A stretch of DNA of 64,000 nt from CAINVV01 sp963663675 (GTDB lineage Bacteria > Bacteroidota > Bacteroidia > Bacteroidales > Prolixibacteraceae). The stretch's first letter is position 1, and each line of letters begins with the position of its first letter. The stretch covers positions 1,426,001-1,490,000 of the forward strand of contig OY760498.1 of the NCBI GenBank assembly GCA_963663675.1, written 5' to 3'. Positions 54,994 through 64,000 of the stretch are shown here, piece by piece. Position numbers and translations under genes: made by a program. The notes beneath the pieces were generated by a model. The model ran no database searches. It worked only from the letters and a program-made list of their open reading frames with translations, and had not been told where the DNA came from.

Positions 54994-55340
54994 AATTTAT
55001 CTGGAATCACTTTAAATAAGTATTTTCTGATAATTTTGATTTAATCCAGATAGTTCAATTCGTTGATATTTTCTTAAAAAAGCAATCGGCAATAATACTA
55101 TTTCTATTTCCGGTTTTTGAATAGTGGTTATATTTAATTAGCTAGTATACAATTAGTTGTATTTTAATTAGGTCGTCTGTCCCCTTTTTTTTTCAAATAC
55201 GGGGAGTAGAGTGGGGTAAGATTTCATTGACTGCCCAAAATGTATTCCAAATAAACAGAAGGATTTCTTTAAAAACTTCAGATTTACTACAGAATCTGTT
55301 TCTAATATCGCTTTCGAAAACATATTAGAGGCATCTTCCC
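54994..55340. other. Intergenic region upstream of the heme operon
   Basis: This 347-bp gap should contain the heme operon promoter. It holds TATCTGGA (54998-55005) and its complement TCCAGATA (55045-55052). It also holds three AATTAG copies at 55136, 55151 and 55166, exactly 15 bp apart, and a CAGATT/AATCTG pair shortly before hemA. No consensus -7 box was recognised. Confidence 0.45.
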
Positions 55341-56591
55341 ATGATCGGACTACTCGGATTGAATCATAAATCGGCACCAATAGAAGTAAGAGAACGCTTT
55401 GTATTTTGTGAAGAAGATATCAGGCGCTTTGTCCCGGTTCTTAAACTGAACGGGATATCAGGGGCAATTGTGTTGTCGACCTGCAACCGCACTGAAATCT
55501 ATTATGAAATGAATGAGCTTTTGGCTCCGTTGACTGCTACCGACATTGAGAATTTACTTTTCACATTCAGGAAAGCAGACAAAGAAGTACGAAAATACTT
55601 TTATCACAAAGAAAATGAGGCAGTTGTAGCTCATCTTTTTCATGTTGGATCGGGTCTGGATTCCATGGCTTTAGGGGAGTACCAGATTGTCGGACAAATT
55701 AAAACTGCTGTACAAATCAGCAAGTCGCATAAGCTAATCAGTTGTTCATTGAGTAAGTTATTTGATGATGCCCTGAAGGCCGGCAAACAAGTCCGTACGG
55801 AAACAGCCCTGAACAAGGGGGCGGTTTCCATCAGTTATGCCGGTGTTGAACTTGCCTCAAAAAAATTGCACCACCTGAGTTCGCATCCTGTGCTACTGGT
55901 AGGAGCTGGTCAGACAAGTGAGCTTACCTTGCAGAACCTGATAAAAAAATCATGTTCAATGTTTACGATCGTAAACCGTACCAGGGAAAAAGCTGAGGAA
56001 TTGGCTGAGAAATATAAGGCCCAGGTTGGTGATATTGGAAATCTTGACGAACTGCTTCTTTTGAATGATATCGTGATCACTTCCACAGCATCAAAAAAGC
56101 CATTATTTACTGTTGAGCTTGTCAAAGAAGCTATGGCTAAACGTGAAGGATCTCCTCTTTTCTTTATTGACTTGTCCGTCCCCAGGAATGTTGCCATGGA
56201 AGTAGGTGATCTTGACCATGTTCATGTATATGATATTGATGGGCTCAACCAAGTTATTGAGAACAATCTTGAAAAGAGGAAAGGTGAAATTCTTATGGCA
56301 GAGCAGATGATTGAAGAATCAGTTGCTGAATTTATGAAGTGGTTTAATATCAGGGCACTGGCTCCAACTTTCAAGACAATCTCAAACAGTTTCCAGGAAG
56401 CCAGCAAGAATGTTCTAGACGGTATCATCAAAAACAAAGAAGAGCAAGAGTACGAAAAAGCCCTTGAATACGGCGATCTCATCACTAAAAAACTGATTGG
56501 TATGGTGATTGAAAATATCAAATCAGTTACAGACAACGGTTGCAACCGTGAATACATTGCAGTCGTACAACAATTATTTGCACAGAACTGA
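55341..56591 (+). CDS. hemA: Glutamyl-tRNA reductase
   Basis: This 416-aa enzyme reduces glutamyl-tRNA to glutamate-1-semialdehyde, the first committed step of the C5 heme route. The catalytic Cys48 lies in VLSTCNRTEIYYE. LGLNHKSAPIEVRERF opens the protein, GSGLDSMALGEYQIVGQIK (about residue 99) is conserved, and the NADPH domain has LVGAGQTSELTLQNL. A C-terminal dimerisation helix region follows from about residue 320. It is the first gene of a seven-gene heme operon; hemC starts 2 bp after it. Confidence 0.97.
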   Translation: MIGLLGLNHKSAPIEVRERFVFCEEDIRRFVPVLKLNGISGAIVLSTCNRTEIYYEMNELLAPLTATDIENLLFTFRKADKEVRKYFYHKENEAVVAHLFHVGSGLDSMALGEYQIVGQIKTAVQISKSHKLISCSLSKLFDDALKAGKQVRTETALNKGAVSISYAGVELASKKLHHLSSHPVLLVGAGQTSELTLQNLIKKSCSMFTIVNRTREKAEELAEKYKAQVGDIGNLDELLLLNDIVITSTASKKPLFTVELVKEAMAKREGSPLFFIDLSVPRNVAMEVGDLDHVHVYDIDGLNQVIENNLEKRKGEILMAEQMIEESVAEFMKWFNIRALAPTFKTISNSFQEASKNVLDGIIKNKEEQEYEKALEYGDLITKKLIGMVIENIKSVTDNGCNREYIAVVQQLFAQN

Positions 56592-56593
56592 GC

Positions 56594-58306
56594 ATGGAGC
56601 AAACCATCAGAATAGGGACAAGAGGGAGCCAGTTGGCTCTATATCAGGCAAATGTAGTAAAAGAAGAACTCGAACAAAAATTTCCCGAATATAAATTCCA
56701 GATAGTGGTTATCAAAACCAAAGGGGATAAAATTCTGGATGTTCCACTCTCAAAAATCGGAGATAAGGGGTTGTTTACCAAAGAGCTGGAGATAGCTATG
56801 TTCGAAAATGAGATCGACATGGCCGTCCACAGCCTGAAAGATTTGCCTACCAGTTTCCCGGAAGGTGTTGAACTAGGAGCGGTATTGAAACGTGGCGAAG
56901 TACGGGATGCACTGATATGTTCATCCAAAAAGAGTTTGAGAGAACTGACTGTAAATGACATCATTGCCACATCCAGCCTCAGGCGCAAGGCTCAACTTCT
57001 GAGAATTAACAAAGATTTTAAGATTGTTGAGATAAGGGGCAATGTAAATACCCGCATTCGTAAGATGGAAGAGGGTTACTGCACTGTCATGGTAATGGCC
57101 GGAGCAGGTCTGATTAGGCTGGGGATGGATCAGTATATTTCAGAAATGATTGATCCCCGGCTTGTTATACCGGCATGTGGCCAGGGAGCCATAGCGATTG
57201 AAATCCGTGAAAATGATCAGAAAATAGCAAACCTGGTTTCAGCGATCAACGATCGTGATACATTTATTGCTACTGAGGCAGAACGTGCCTTTTTACGGAC
57301 TGTTGAAGGAGGATGCCAGATCCCTGTAGGAAGTTACAGCCGGATCAATGACGGAAATTTTGAGATAAATGGCTTTATATCAAGTATTAATGGTGAAGAG
57401 TATTTGAGTGAAACAGCCGTGGGATCTATTGAAAACGCAGTCGGTATCTCAGTCGCACTTGCACAAAGATTGCTCGATAATGGTGGCAGACAAATACTTA
57501 AAAATATCAGATTGGAAGATCCTTTTGAGAAATCAAAAGAACTTCCGTTGAATAACAAAATATTCATTTCCACCCGTGCACCAGAAGCTGGCGATAATTT
57601 GCCAGACCTTATTGCTGCACAGGGCGGAACACTGCTATCCCTGCCGATGATTGAGATCAGGGCTGCCACTTTGAAAAAAGAAGACACTGAAAAAATCAAG
57701 CAGCTGAACAGTTACGACTGGCTCTTTTTCACCAGCCGAAATGGAGTAGTAAATTTTTTCGGTCAGTTGATTGATCTGACCGGCAGTTCCGAATTGCCAG
57801 CATCCCTAAAAGTAGCAGTTGTCGGCACTAAAACCGCATCTGAGCTGGAATATTACGGTTACTCACCCGCATTTACTGCAACTTCTCATGGATCAGCGGA
57901 TATGGCTTCAGAATTTCTGGCAGCCTATCAGCCGGTAAATTTGAAAATTCTGGTTTCTCTGGGTAACCTGGCTGATGATACATTAATAAATCACCTGTCA
58001 TTGGGAAATCGGGTCGACAGGATTGATGTATATGAAACTTGCCGTCCTGTACTAGTGGATCAGACGGTCGTACAACAAATTGCTGCGGGACAATACGATA
58101 TGGTTTTATTCACCAGTCCGTCCACCTTCAGTCACTTCAGCTCACTGGTAGGTCCGGACATACTTCGTAACCTCAAAATTGCCAGTATTGGCACTACTAC
58201 CTCCAGAACGATACTTGAGGCGGGATTTGAACCATTGCTGACTGCAAAGATGTCAAATGCAGAAGGTTTGACCGATGCCATCGTAAAATATTATCAACAA
58301 TTCTAA
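56594..58306 (+). CDS. hemCD: Fused porphobilinogen deaminase / uroporphyrinogen-III synthase
   Basis: This 570-aa fusion joins two successive enzymes. Residues 1-310 are porphobilinogen deaminase (HemC), with IGTRGSQLALYQAN at the start, TSSLRRKAQLL, RGNVNTRIRKM and the dipyrromethane-cofactor Cys241 in EGGCQIPVGSY. From about residue 320 to the end lies uroporphyrinogen-III synthase (HemD), with IFISTRAPEAGDNLPDLIAA and DWLFFTSRNGVVNF. HemC makes the unstable linear tetrapyrrole that HemD must close, so the fusion makes sense for channelling. It lies between hemA and hemB. Confidence 0.95.
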   Translation: MEQTIRIGTRGSQLALYQANVVKEELEQKFPEYKFQIVVIKTKGDKILDVPLSKIGDKGLFTKELEIAMFENEIDMAVHSLKDLPTSFPEGVELGAVLKRGEVRDALICSSKKSLRELTVNDIIATSSLRRKAQLLRINKDFKIVEIRGNVNTRIRKMEEGYCTVMVMAGAGLIRLGMDQYISEMIDPRLVIPACGQGAIAIEIRENDQKIANLVSAINDRDTFIATEAERAFLRTVEGGCQIPVGSYSRINDGNFEINGFISSINGEEYLSETAVGSIENAVGISVALAQRLLDNGGRQILKNIRLEDPFEKSKELPLNNKIFISTRAPEAGDNLPDLIAAQGGTLLSLPMIEIRAATLKKEDTEKIKQLNSYDWLFFTSRNGVVNFFGQLIDLTGSSELPASLKVAVVGTKTASELEYYGYSPAFTATSHGSADMASEFLAAYQPVNLKILVSLGNLADDTLINHLSLGNRVDRIDVYETCRPVLVDQTVVQQIAAGQYDMVLFTSPSTFSHFSSLVGPDILRNLKIASIGTTTSRTILEAGFEPLLTAKMSNAEGLTDAIVKYYQQF

Positions 58307-58317
58307 AAAACACAGTC

Positions 58318-59304
58318 ATGAGATTTCCAGTTACCAGATTAAGAAGATTAAGATACAACGGAGTATTACGGGACATGGTTACCGAAACAAAATTATCTGC
58401 AGATGATTTTGTGATGCCATTGTTTGTTTGTCCCGGCACAAAAGTTAATAATCCTATTGGCTCTATGCCCGGTAATTCACAGCTTTCAGTGGATCTGTTG
58501 GTGGAGGAGTGCAAAAATATTGTAGCGGCAGGAGTAAAATCAGTGCTGCTTTTTGGTATTCCTTCTCACAAAGACGAAGATGGGAGCGTGGCATGTGAGC
58601 ACAATGGCATTGTACAGCAGGCCATCCGCGCTATTAAGCTGGATCCGGTGACAAAAGGCCTGTTTGTGATTGCAGATGTCTGCAATTGTGAATATACTGT
58701 ACACGGACATTGCGGCACTATCGTTGATGGCGACGTTGAGAATGATTTGACCCTTGTAACTTTGGCCAGACAGTCAGTTTCCCTCGCTGAAGCGGGAGCA
58801 GACATGATAGCTCCCAGCGATATGATGGACGGAAGGGTAGGAGTTATCCGCGAACAACTGGATGCAAACGGATATTACAAAATCCCGATCATGGCCTATT
58901 CAGCCAAATATGCTTCAGGTTTCTATGGCCCGTTCAGAGAAGCTGCTGAGAGTGCACCAAAATTTGGTAACCGTGCAACCTACCAGATGAATCCGGCCAA
59001 TACAGATGAAGCAATCAGGGAAGTTGAACTGGATATTGCAGAAGGTGCTGATATAGTCATGGTTAAGCCCGCATTGAGTTACCTGGACGTTATTCACCGG
59101 GTGAAAAGCGAATTTAAAATGCCGGTCGCGGCATACAATGTCAGCGGTGAATTCTCCATGGTGAAAGCAGCCGAAGCCAATGGCTGGATTGACGGGCCAC
59201 GAGTAATGATGGAGATTCTGACCTCAATCAAAAGGGCCGGTGCCGATATTATCATTACCTACCACGCAGTAGAAGCTGCAAGGATACTGAAAAATCAGAA
59301 ATAG
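58318..59304 (+). CDS. hemB: Porphobilinogen synthase (delta-aminolevulinate dehydratase)
   Basis: This 328-aa enzyme joins two 5-aminolevulinate molecules into porphobilinogen. The zinc cysteines Cys122, Cys124 and Cys132 lie in DVCNCEYTVHGHCG, so it is the zinc-dependent type. The Schiff-base lysines are in MAYSAKYASGFYGPFR (about residue 200) and MVKPALSYLD (about residue 250). The sequence begins RFPVTRLRRLRYNGVLRDMV, the usual HemB opening. Confidence 0.98.
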   Translation: MRFPVTRLRRLRYNGVLRDMVTETKLSADDFVMPLFVCPGTKVNNPIGSMPGNSQLSVDLLVEECKNIVAAGVKSVLLFGIPSHKDEDGSVACEHNGIVQQAIRAIKLDPVTKGLFVIADVCNCEYTVHGHCGTIVDGDVENDLTLVTLARQSVSLAEAGADMIAPSDMMDGRVGVIREQLDANGYYKIPIMAYSAKYASGFYGPFREAAESAPKFGNRATYQMNPANTDEAIREVELDIAEGADIVMVKPALSYLDVIHRVKSEFKMPVAAYNVSGEFSMVKAAEANGWIDGPRVMMEILTSIKRAGADIIITYHAVEAARILKNQK

Positions 59305-59407
59305 CAACAAATGAGTCAGATGGCAGGCAGGTTTTTTTACGAGTTCGTAAAAACAATAATGCTGCTATTGGTGTGATCATTAATATAAAAGGACCAAATC
59401 ATAAGCG

Positions 59408-60706
59408 ATGCAATTCAAACAAAGTATAGCCGCTTTCGAAAGGGCTCAAAAAGTGATACCCGGAGGAGTTAATTCTCCTGTAAGAGCTTTCAAAAGTGTG
59501 GGCATGAATCCGGTTTTTGTCAAACAGGCGAAAGGGACAATTATTACGGATTTGGATGGTAATCAATATATTGATTGTCTTGCATCGTGGGGCCCTATGC
59601 TTTTTGGCCATGCTCATGAACGAATTCTGGAGGCCGTCAGCGAAGCTGCTGCAAAAGGCACCAGTTTTGGAGCACCATCAGAATACGAGACAGAAATGGC
59701 AGAACGGATCATTAAGCTGGTACCTTCCATTGAAAAGGTAAGAATGGTCAGTTCAGGCACCGAAGCAACGATGAGTGCCATCCGCCTGGCACGCGGATAT
59801 ACCGGGAGGGAGGCTTTCGTCAAATTTGCAGGCAATTATCATGGTCATGGAGACAGTTTTCTAATTAAGGCTGGCTCAGGCGCCATAACACTTGGCATCC
59901 CAAACAGTCCGGGGATTACTGCCGGAACAGCGAAAGATACCTTGATGGCCGAATACAACAACCTTGATTCCGTAGAGGCACTATTCAGGGAGAAAGGCAG
60001 TGAAATTGCCGCAGTCATCCTGGAGCCTGTAGCAGGAAACATGGGTGTTGTCGTTCCGGATAAGGCATTTTTGCAGGGGCTCAGGGAAATTACAACCAAA
60101 TATGGAGCCTTGTTGATTTTTGACGAGGTAATCACCGGTTTCCGGCTTGCCAAAGGCGGAGCCCAGGAATATTTTGGTATCAAGCCCGATCTTACAACCC
60201 TTGGCAAAATCATTGGTGGAGGACTTCCGGTAGGCGCTTATGGCGGACGTAAAGAGATTATGGATATGATAGCACCTGTAGGCCCTGTTTACCAGGCAGG
60301 TACACTGTCAGGGAATCCACTGGCCATGGCTGCCGGTATTGCCATGCTTTCATTAATTGAGGAGACTCCTGATCTCTATTCAGAGATGGAACGCAAAGCA
60401 TCCAGGCTTGAAAATGGTATCCTTGCGAACATCGTAAAAACGGGGGTGAAGGGAGTCGTCAACAGGGTTGGTTCCATGATGACTTTGTTTTTTACCAGTG
60501 AGAAGAAGGTTACAAACCTTGATGAAGCAATGACTTCAGATACATCGCAATATTCAGCGTACTTCAAATTGTCACTCAAAAGCGGCATTTACCTTGCCCC
60601 GTCACAGTTTGAATGTCTTTTTGTTTCGTATGCGCACACGGACGAGGAGATCGATAAAATAATTGAAGCGAACCTTCAGGCACTGAAGGTTATGAAAGGC
60701 GAATAG
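59408..60706 (+). CDS. hemL: Glutamate-1-semialdehyde 2,1-aminomutase
   Basis: This 432-aa PLP enzyme converts glutamate-1-semialdehyde to 5-aminolevulinate. The PLP lysine is Lys267 in TTLGKIIGGGLPVGAYGG. IPGGVNSPVRAF near the start and VSSGTEATMSAIRLARGYTG (about residue 115) are diagnostic. LIFDEVITGFR provides the cofactor Asp. The gap from hemB is 103 bp, the widest in the operon, so an internal promoter is possible. Confidence 0.98.
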   Translation: MQFKQSIAAFERAQKVIPGGVNSPVRAFKSVGMNPVFVKQAKGTIITDLDGNQYIDCLASWGPMLFGHAHERILEAVSEAAAKGTSFGAPSEYETEMAERIIKLVPSIEKVRMVSSGTEATMSAIRLARGYTGREAFVKFAGNYHGHGDSFLIKAGSGAITLGIPNSPGITAGTAKDTLMAEYNNLDSVEALFREKGSEIAAVILEPVAGNMGVVVPDKAFLQGLREITTKYGALLIFDEVITGFRLAKGGAQEYFGIKPDLTTLGKIIGGGLPVGAYGGRKEIMDMIAPVGPVYQAGTLSGNPLAMAAGIAMLSLIEETPDLYSEMERKASRLENGILANIVKTGVKGVVNRVGSMMTLFFTSEKKVTNLDEAMTSDTSQYSAYFKLSLKSGIYLAPSQFECLFVSYAHTDEEIDKIIEANLQALKVMKGE

Positions 60707-60753
60707 CCGAACAGGAAGGAATGTTGCAATTCTTAAATTATACATCAGATTAA

Positions 60754-61788
60754 ATGACCAATTCGATATTTTTAAATACAATCCAGGGATACAAGACAAC
60801 CAGGCCTCCGGTTTGGTTTATGCGGCAAGCCGGACGAGTTCTCCCCAATTATCTTAAGCTTAGGGAGAAACATACCTTTTCTGAGCTGATGCACTCTCCT
60901 CAGCTTGCAGCAGAAGTAACCCTGATGCCTGTATATGATCTCGGAGTTGATGCAGCCATCCTTTTTTCAGATATCCTGGTGATTCCTGCAGCCCTGGGAA
61001 TGGGTCTGAACTTTACAGATTCAGGACCGAAATTTGATCTGGCACTCAAGGAAATGGCAGATCCTGCCTCCCAACTGGTGCCTGATGCGTCGATGCTGAA
61101 TTATATCTATGATGCCATTGACGAGATTATCCGAACCAAACCTGCAGACATTCCACTCATCGGTTTCTGCGGTGCACCTTTCACCACCCTTTGTTACATG
61201 GTGCAGGGACTGAGTTCCAATCATACTTTTCCCGAAGCCGTGACTTTGTTGTACAAGGACAGGAAGATGACCCATAAACTGCTCGCAGCCATTACTGAAC
61301 TTTCTGTGGAATATGCGCGAAACCAGGTTAAGCACGGCGTTTCAGCATTTCAGATCTTTGAAACACATGCAGGCCTTATTCCTTCAGACGTTTACCAGGA
61401 GGTGATGATGCCCTATGTCAGGCAGATCGCCATTGCAGCAAGAGAAGAGGGTTGTCCGGTGATATTCTTACCAAAGGGTCTGGGTTACGGAATAAAACAT
61501 ATTCAGCCGGAAGATGCTGATTTTTTGAGCGTTGACTGGCAGATGCCTATTCAGGAAGCAAGGGAACTTGTACATCCTGAGATCGGTTTGCAGGGTAATC
61601 TTGATCCCAGGTTGTTATTCAGTGATCAAAAAACAATCCGGGAAACGCTGGAGTCCTATGTTGATTTCGGTTCAAAGGAACAAAAATGGATTTTCAACCT
61701 TGGGCACGGATTCATGCCCGGAATTCCTTTTGAAAATGCAAAATTTGTTGTAGACTGGATCAAACAAACCAACTGGAGAAGGGGATAA
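60754..61788 (+). CDS. hemE: Uroporphyrinogen decarboxylase
   Basis: This 344-aa enzyme removes four carboxyl groups from uroporphyrinogen III to give coproporphyrinogen III. The active-site loop PPVWFMRQAGRVLPNYLKLR is at about residues 17-36, with AAILFSDILVIP (substrate Asp), GFCGAPFTTLCYMV and the late FNLGHGFMPGIP. The length is normal. It lies 47 bp after hemL and 4 bp before hemN. Confidence 0.98.
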   Translation: MTNSIFLNTIQGYKTTRPPVWFMRQAGRVLPNYLKLREKHTFSELMHSPQLAAEVTLMPVYDLGVDAAILFSDILVIPAALGMGLNFTDSGPKFDLALKEMADPASQLVPDASMLNYIYDAIDEIIRTKPADIPLIGFCGAPFTTLCYMVQGLSSNHTFPEAVTLLYKDRKMTHKLLAAITELSVEYARNQVKHGVSAFQIFETHAGLIPSDVYQEVMMPYVRQIAIAAREEGCPVIFLPKGLGYGIKHIQPEDADFLSVDWQMPIQEARELVHPEIGLQGNLDPRLLFSDQKTIRETLESYVDFGSKEQKWIFNLGHGFMPGIPFENAKFVVDWIKQTNWRRG

Positions 61789-61792
61789 TGCC

Positions 61793-63169
61793 ATGGATAT
61801 AAACAGCGAGTTTCTCCATAAATATAATGTTTCCGGCCCGAGGTATACCAGCTATCCTCCGGCCAATTTTTTCAATGAGGGGTTTGCTACCTCCGATTAT
61901 GTAAAGGAACTGGGACTGTCGAATCAGCAGAAACCTGAAAATATTTCTATATATATTCACATCCCATTTTGTCCGAAGCGGTGTCATTTTTGTGGTTGTT
62001 CGACAGTGATTGCCCAGCGTAAGCAGGTTGTTGAAAGGTATATTAGAGCTCTTAAAACGGAGATAGAAAAAGTTGCTTCCCTCCTGGACAAAACAAGAAG
62101 TGTTACACAGATTCATTGGGGTGGAGGTACCCCAAATTCCATTTCCATGGATTATATCAGGGAGATCATGGAATGGATCAGGCTGCATTTTGTGATGGAC
62201 AAAAACGCTGAGATTGCAATGGAATGCAGTCCTGCTTACCTGGACTACAAACACATTGACCAGCTGCATGAGATGGGATTCAACAGGATCAGCCTGGGAA
62301 TCCAGGATTTCCGGGAGGATGTACTGAATGTGGTCAATCGTGATGTGCCGCGCCATCCCGTTGATGAGGTTGTTAAATATTTGAGAGTCAAAGGATTCAG
62401 GGGTATTAATCTCGATTTTATATATGGTCTTCCGATGCAAACCCTGGAAAGTTTCAGGAATACCATTGAACAGGCGTTAGCCATACGGCCAGACCGGATT
62501 GTTACCTTTTCATATGCACATGTTCCCTGGGTAAAAGCGGCTCAGAAGCAGCTGGAAGTGATTGGTTTACCAGATGCCAATGATAAAATGAACTTGTTTC
62601 TCCAGGCAACAGCCCAATTAACTGAAGCCGGGTATTGCTCTATTGGTATAGATCACTTTACGCTGCCTGATGATGATCTGACAAAAGCATTTAAAAGCAA
62701 ACAACTTCACCGGAATTTCCAGGGGTACTGCACACGCGAAACCACTGGCCAGGTTTATGCTTTCGGGGCTTCATCCATTAGTCAGCTTTATGGTGCCTAC
62801 GCCCAGAATTTCAAAGATATTACGAAGTACATGGATGCTGTTGAAGCCACCGGGTTTGCCATTGAAAGGGGTTATAAACTGAACAATGAAGAACTGCTTG
62901 TGCGTTCTGTAATCAATGCAGTTATGTGCAATGGATTGTTAAACCTGGATGAAATTGCCTCTGATTTCGGATTGACCGTTACTGAGGTTAAGACCATTGT
63001 TGGCTTTGATCCGGTAAAATTTGAATCCTATATATCCGACGGACTTATGCAGCTAAGCGACAATGAGATTCGTCTCTCAGAAAAAGGCTTTCTATGTGCC
63101 AGGAATATTGCCATGGCACTTGATCCTGCCTTGAAAACCGGCGAAGGGATTTATTCCAGGACAGTTTAG
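61793..63169 (+). CDS. hemN: Oxygen-independent coproporphyrinogen III oxidase (radical SAM)
   Basis: This 458-aa radical SAM enzyme converts coproporphyrinogen III to protoporphyrinogen IX without oxygen. The cluster cysteines Cys60, Cys64 and Cys67 lie in FCPKRCHFCGC, with the extra Cys69 typical of true HemN. SGPRYTSYPPANFF opens the protein. HWGGGTPNSIS (SAM binding) and DFIYGLPMQTLESF are conserved. The presence of HemN and not HemF in this operon suits an anaerobic or facultative organism. Confidence 0.97.
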   Translation: MDINSEFLHKYNVSGPRYTSYPPANFFNEGFATSDYVKELGLSNQQKPENISIYIHIPFCPKRCHFCGCSTVIAQRKQVVERYIRALKTEIEKVASLLDKTRSVTQIHWGGGTPNSISMDYIREIMEWIRLHFVMDKNAEIAMECSPAYLDYKHIDQLHEMGFNRISLGIQDFREDVLNVVNRDVPRHPVDEVVKYLRVKGFRGINLDFIYGLPMQTLESFRNTIEQALAIRPDRIVTFSYAHVPWVKAAQKQLEVIGLPDANDKMNLFLQATAQLTEAGYCSIGIDHFTLPDDDLTKAFKSKQLHRNFQGYCTRETTGQVYAFGASSISQLYGAYAQNFKDITKYMDAVEATGFAIERGYKLNNEELLVRSVINAVMCNGLLNLDEIASDFGLTVTEVKTIVGFDPVKFESYISDGLMQLSDNEIRLSEKGFLCARNIAMALDPALKTGEGIYSRTV

Positions 63170-63262
63170 GAGTGTTTGAACACCGGTAACAACGATCCGG
63201 GATGATCTGCGGTTAAAAATTAAACCTAATTGCCGGATCAGGGTCCAAAAGGGAAAATAAAT

Positions 63263-64000
63263 ATGAAGGGTGTAATGTTGGTCAACATGGGTGGTCCTGA
63301 ATCCCCGGAAGAGCTGAAAATGTTTCTTTCCAGGATGTTTAAGGATCCTTATATTCTTCCGTATGGGAAACCAGTGAGGAATCTGCTTTCTTTTATCATC
63401 AGCCGGGCCAGGTACAGGAAATCATGGAAGAAATATGAAATGATCGGCGGTACCCCCCTTGTGAGATCAACCCGTAAAACAGCTGATTCTTTACAAACCC
63501 TGCTAGGAGACGCTTTTACCGTGAAATTCGCGTTTTCCTACTCCTTACCGGATATACAAAGCTGTCTGAATGCATTCAAAAAGGATAATATTCAGGATAT
63601 TACGGTAGTTCCGCTTTATCCTCAGTCGAGTCTGACAACTACTTCAAGTGTCATAGCAGATATTAAGAAAGTAACGGATAATGATCAGTTTTTTAAGATT
63701 AAAGTTCAGGGTGAATTTTACAGCCACCCGGGATATATCGCGTTTTGGATAAATAATATCCAAAGACACCTGGATAAGATTAAAATTGAAGATCCAACTC
63801 TTGTTTTCAGCGCTCACTCAATTCCTGAATACAATATTTCGAACGGAGATACCTATGCTTCATCTATCGTGAACAGTGCAGCGTTAATTGCCACTGAGAT
63901 GGAACTTCAATATGAGGCAGCATTCCAGTCCGGGATGCGCAGCGGGAAATGGATTGGCCCGGATATCAAGGAACATCTTAAAATCATGCGTGAAGAGGGG
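63263..64000 (+). CDS. hemH: Ferrochelatase (partial, C-terminus outside window)
   Basis: This enzyme inserts ferrous iron into protoporphyrin IX to make protoheme. 246 codons are present and the gene runs off the right edge, so about the last quarter is missing. The start MKGVMLVNMGGPESPEELK, PYILPYGKPVRNLLS, VVPLYPQSSLTTTSSV and VFSAHSIPEYNI, which contains the metal-site His, are typical. It follows hemN after 93 bp. No protoporphyrinogen oxidase gene lies between hemN and hemH, so that step must be encoded to the right or elsewhere. Confidence 0.96.
   Translation, partial: MKGVMLVNMGGPESPEELKMFLSRMFKDPYILPYGKPVRNLLSFIISRARYRKSWKKYEMIGGTPLVRSTRKTADSLQTLLGDAFTVKFAFSYSLPDIQSCLNAFKKDNIQDITVVPLYPQSSLTTTSSVIADIKKVTDNDQFFKIKVQGEFYSHPGYIAFWINNIQRHLDKIKIEDPTLVFSAHSIPEYNISNGDTYASSIVNSAALIATEMELQYEAAFQSGMRSGKWIGPDIKEHLKIMREEG

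Noticed and set aside
61760..62440. 226-codon minus-strand reading frame
   Set aside because: It is antisense to hemN, which is unmistakable; a long open antisense frame is common opposite such genes.

Overview
The window looks like a chromosome segment from a Bacteroidota organism, probably an environmental Bacteroidales-type anaerobe or facultative anaerobe. The signs are promoters of the TAnnTTTG kind, A-rich translation starts, a Nuo operon without the NADH-oxidising module, an oxygen-independent HemN, GH92, DUF4402 and DUF1080 proteins, and a type II-C CRISPR system with 47-nt repeats. No tRNA, rRNA, insertion sequence or prophage was seen.

Layout. 1-911: 5' part of a phenylacetate-CoA ligase gene (minus). 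1326-1790: a small membrane protein. 12428-1936 (minus): an 11-subunit Nuo operon, nuoABCDHIJKLMN, ending in an unknown 108-aa gene. 12730-19053: a Usp-like protein, an OmpR-type regulator, a divergent GH92 mannosidase plus histidine kinase, and two small secreted Lys/Ala-rich peptides that share one promoter design. 19124-21430 (minus): a DUF1080 protein, a sugar-isomerase-like TIM barrel, a PspC protein and an acidic small protein. 21781-23799: hsp20 and mnmE.

24061-32292 is a complete type II-C CRISPR-Cas9 locus. It has 26 repeats and 25 spacers read on the plus strand, convergent cas2, cas1 and a 1524-aa cas9 on the minus strand, and a divergent tracrRNA just upstream of cas9. Each repeat carries a Bacteroidota-type promoter box that is also found in front of the tracrRNA, so each crRNA may have its own promoter. 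A YefM/YoeB toxin-antitoxin pair follows at 32517-33030.

33305-38544: a serine hydrolase, GtrA, a GT39-type glycosyltransferase and a GntP permease. 38644-43676: a probable SOS mutagenesis cassette, with a self-cleaving LexA-like (HTH-S24) repressor divergent from DNA polymerase IV and a DnaE2-like polymerase. 44145-49317: signalling genes, including a hybrid kinase broken by an internal deletion and a nonsense codon. 49392-51886 (minus): GNAT, TcdA and a DUF5009 membrane protein. 52157-54993: a CDF metal transporter joined to a two-component system.

55341-64000: a heme operon, hemA, hemCD (fused), hemB, hemL, hemE, hemN and hemH (cut by the window end). It leads from glutamyl-tRNA to protoheme, except that no protoporphyrinogen oxidase lies within the window.
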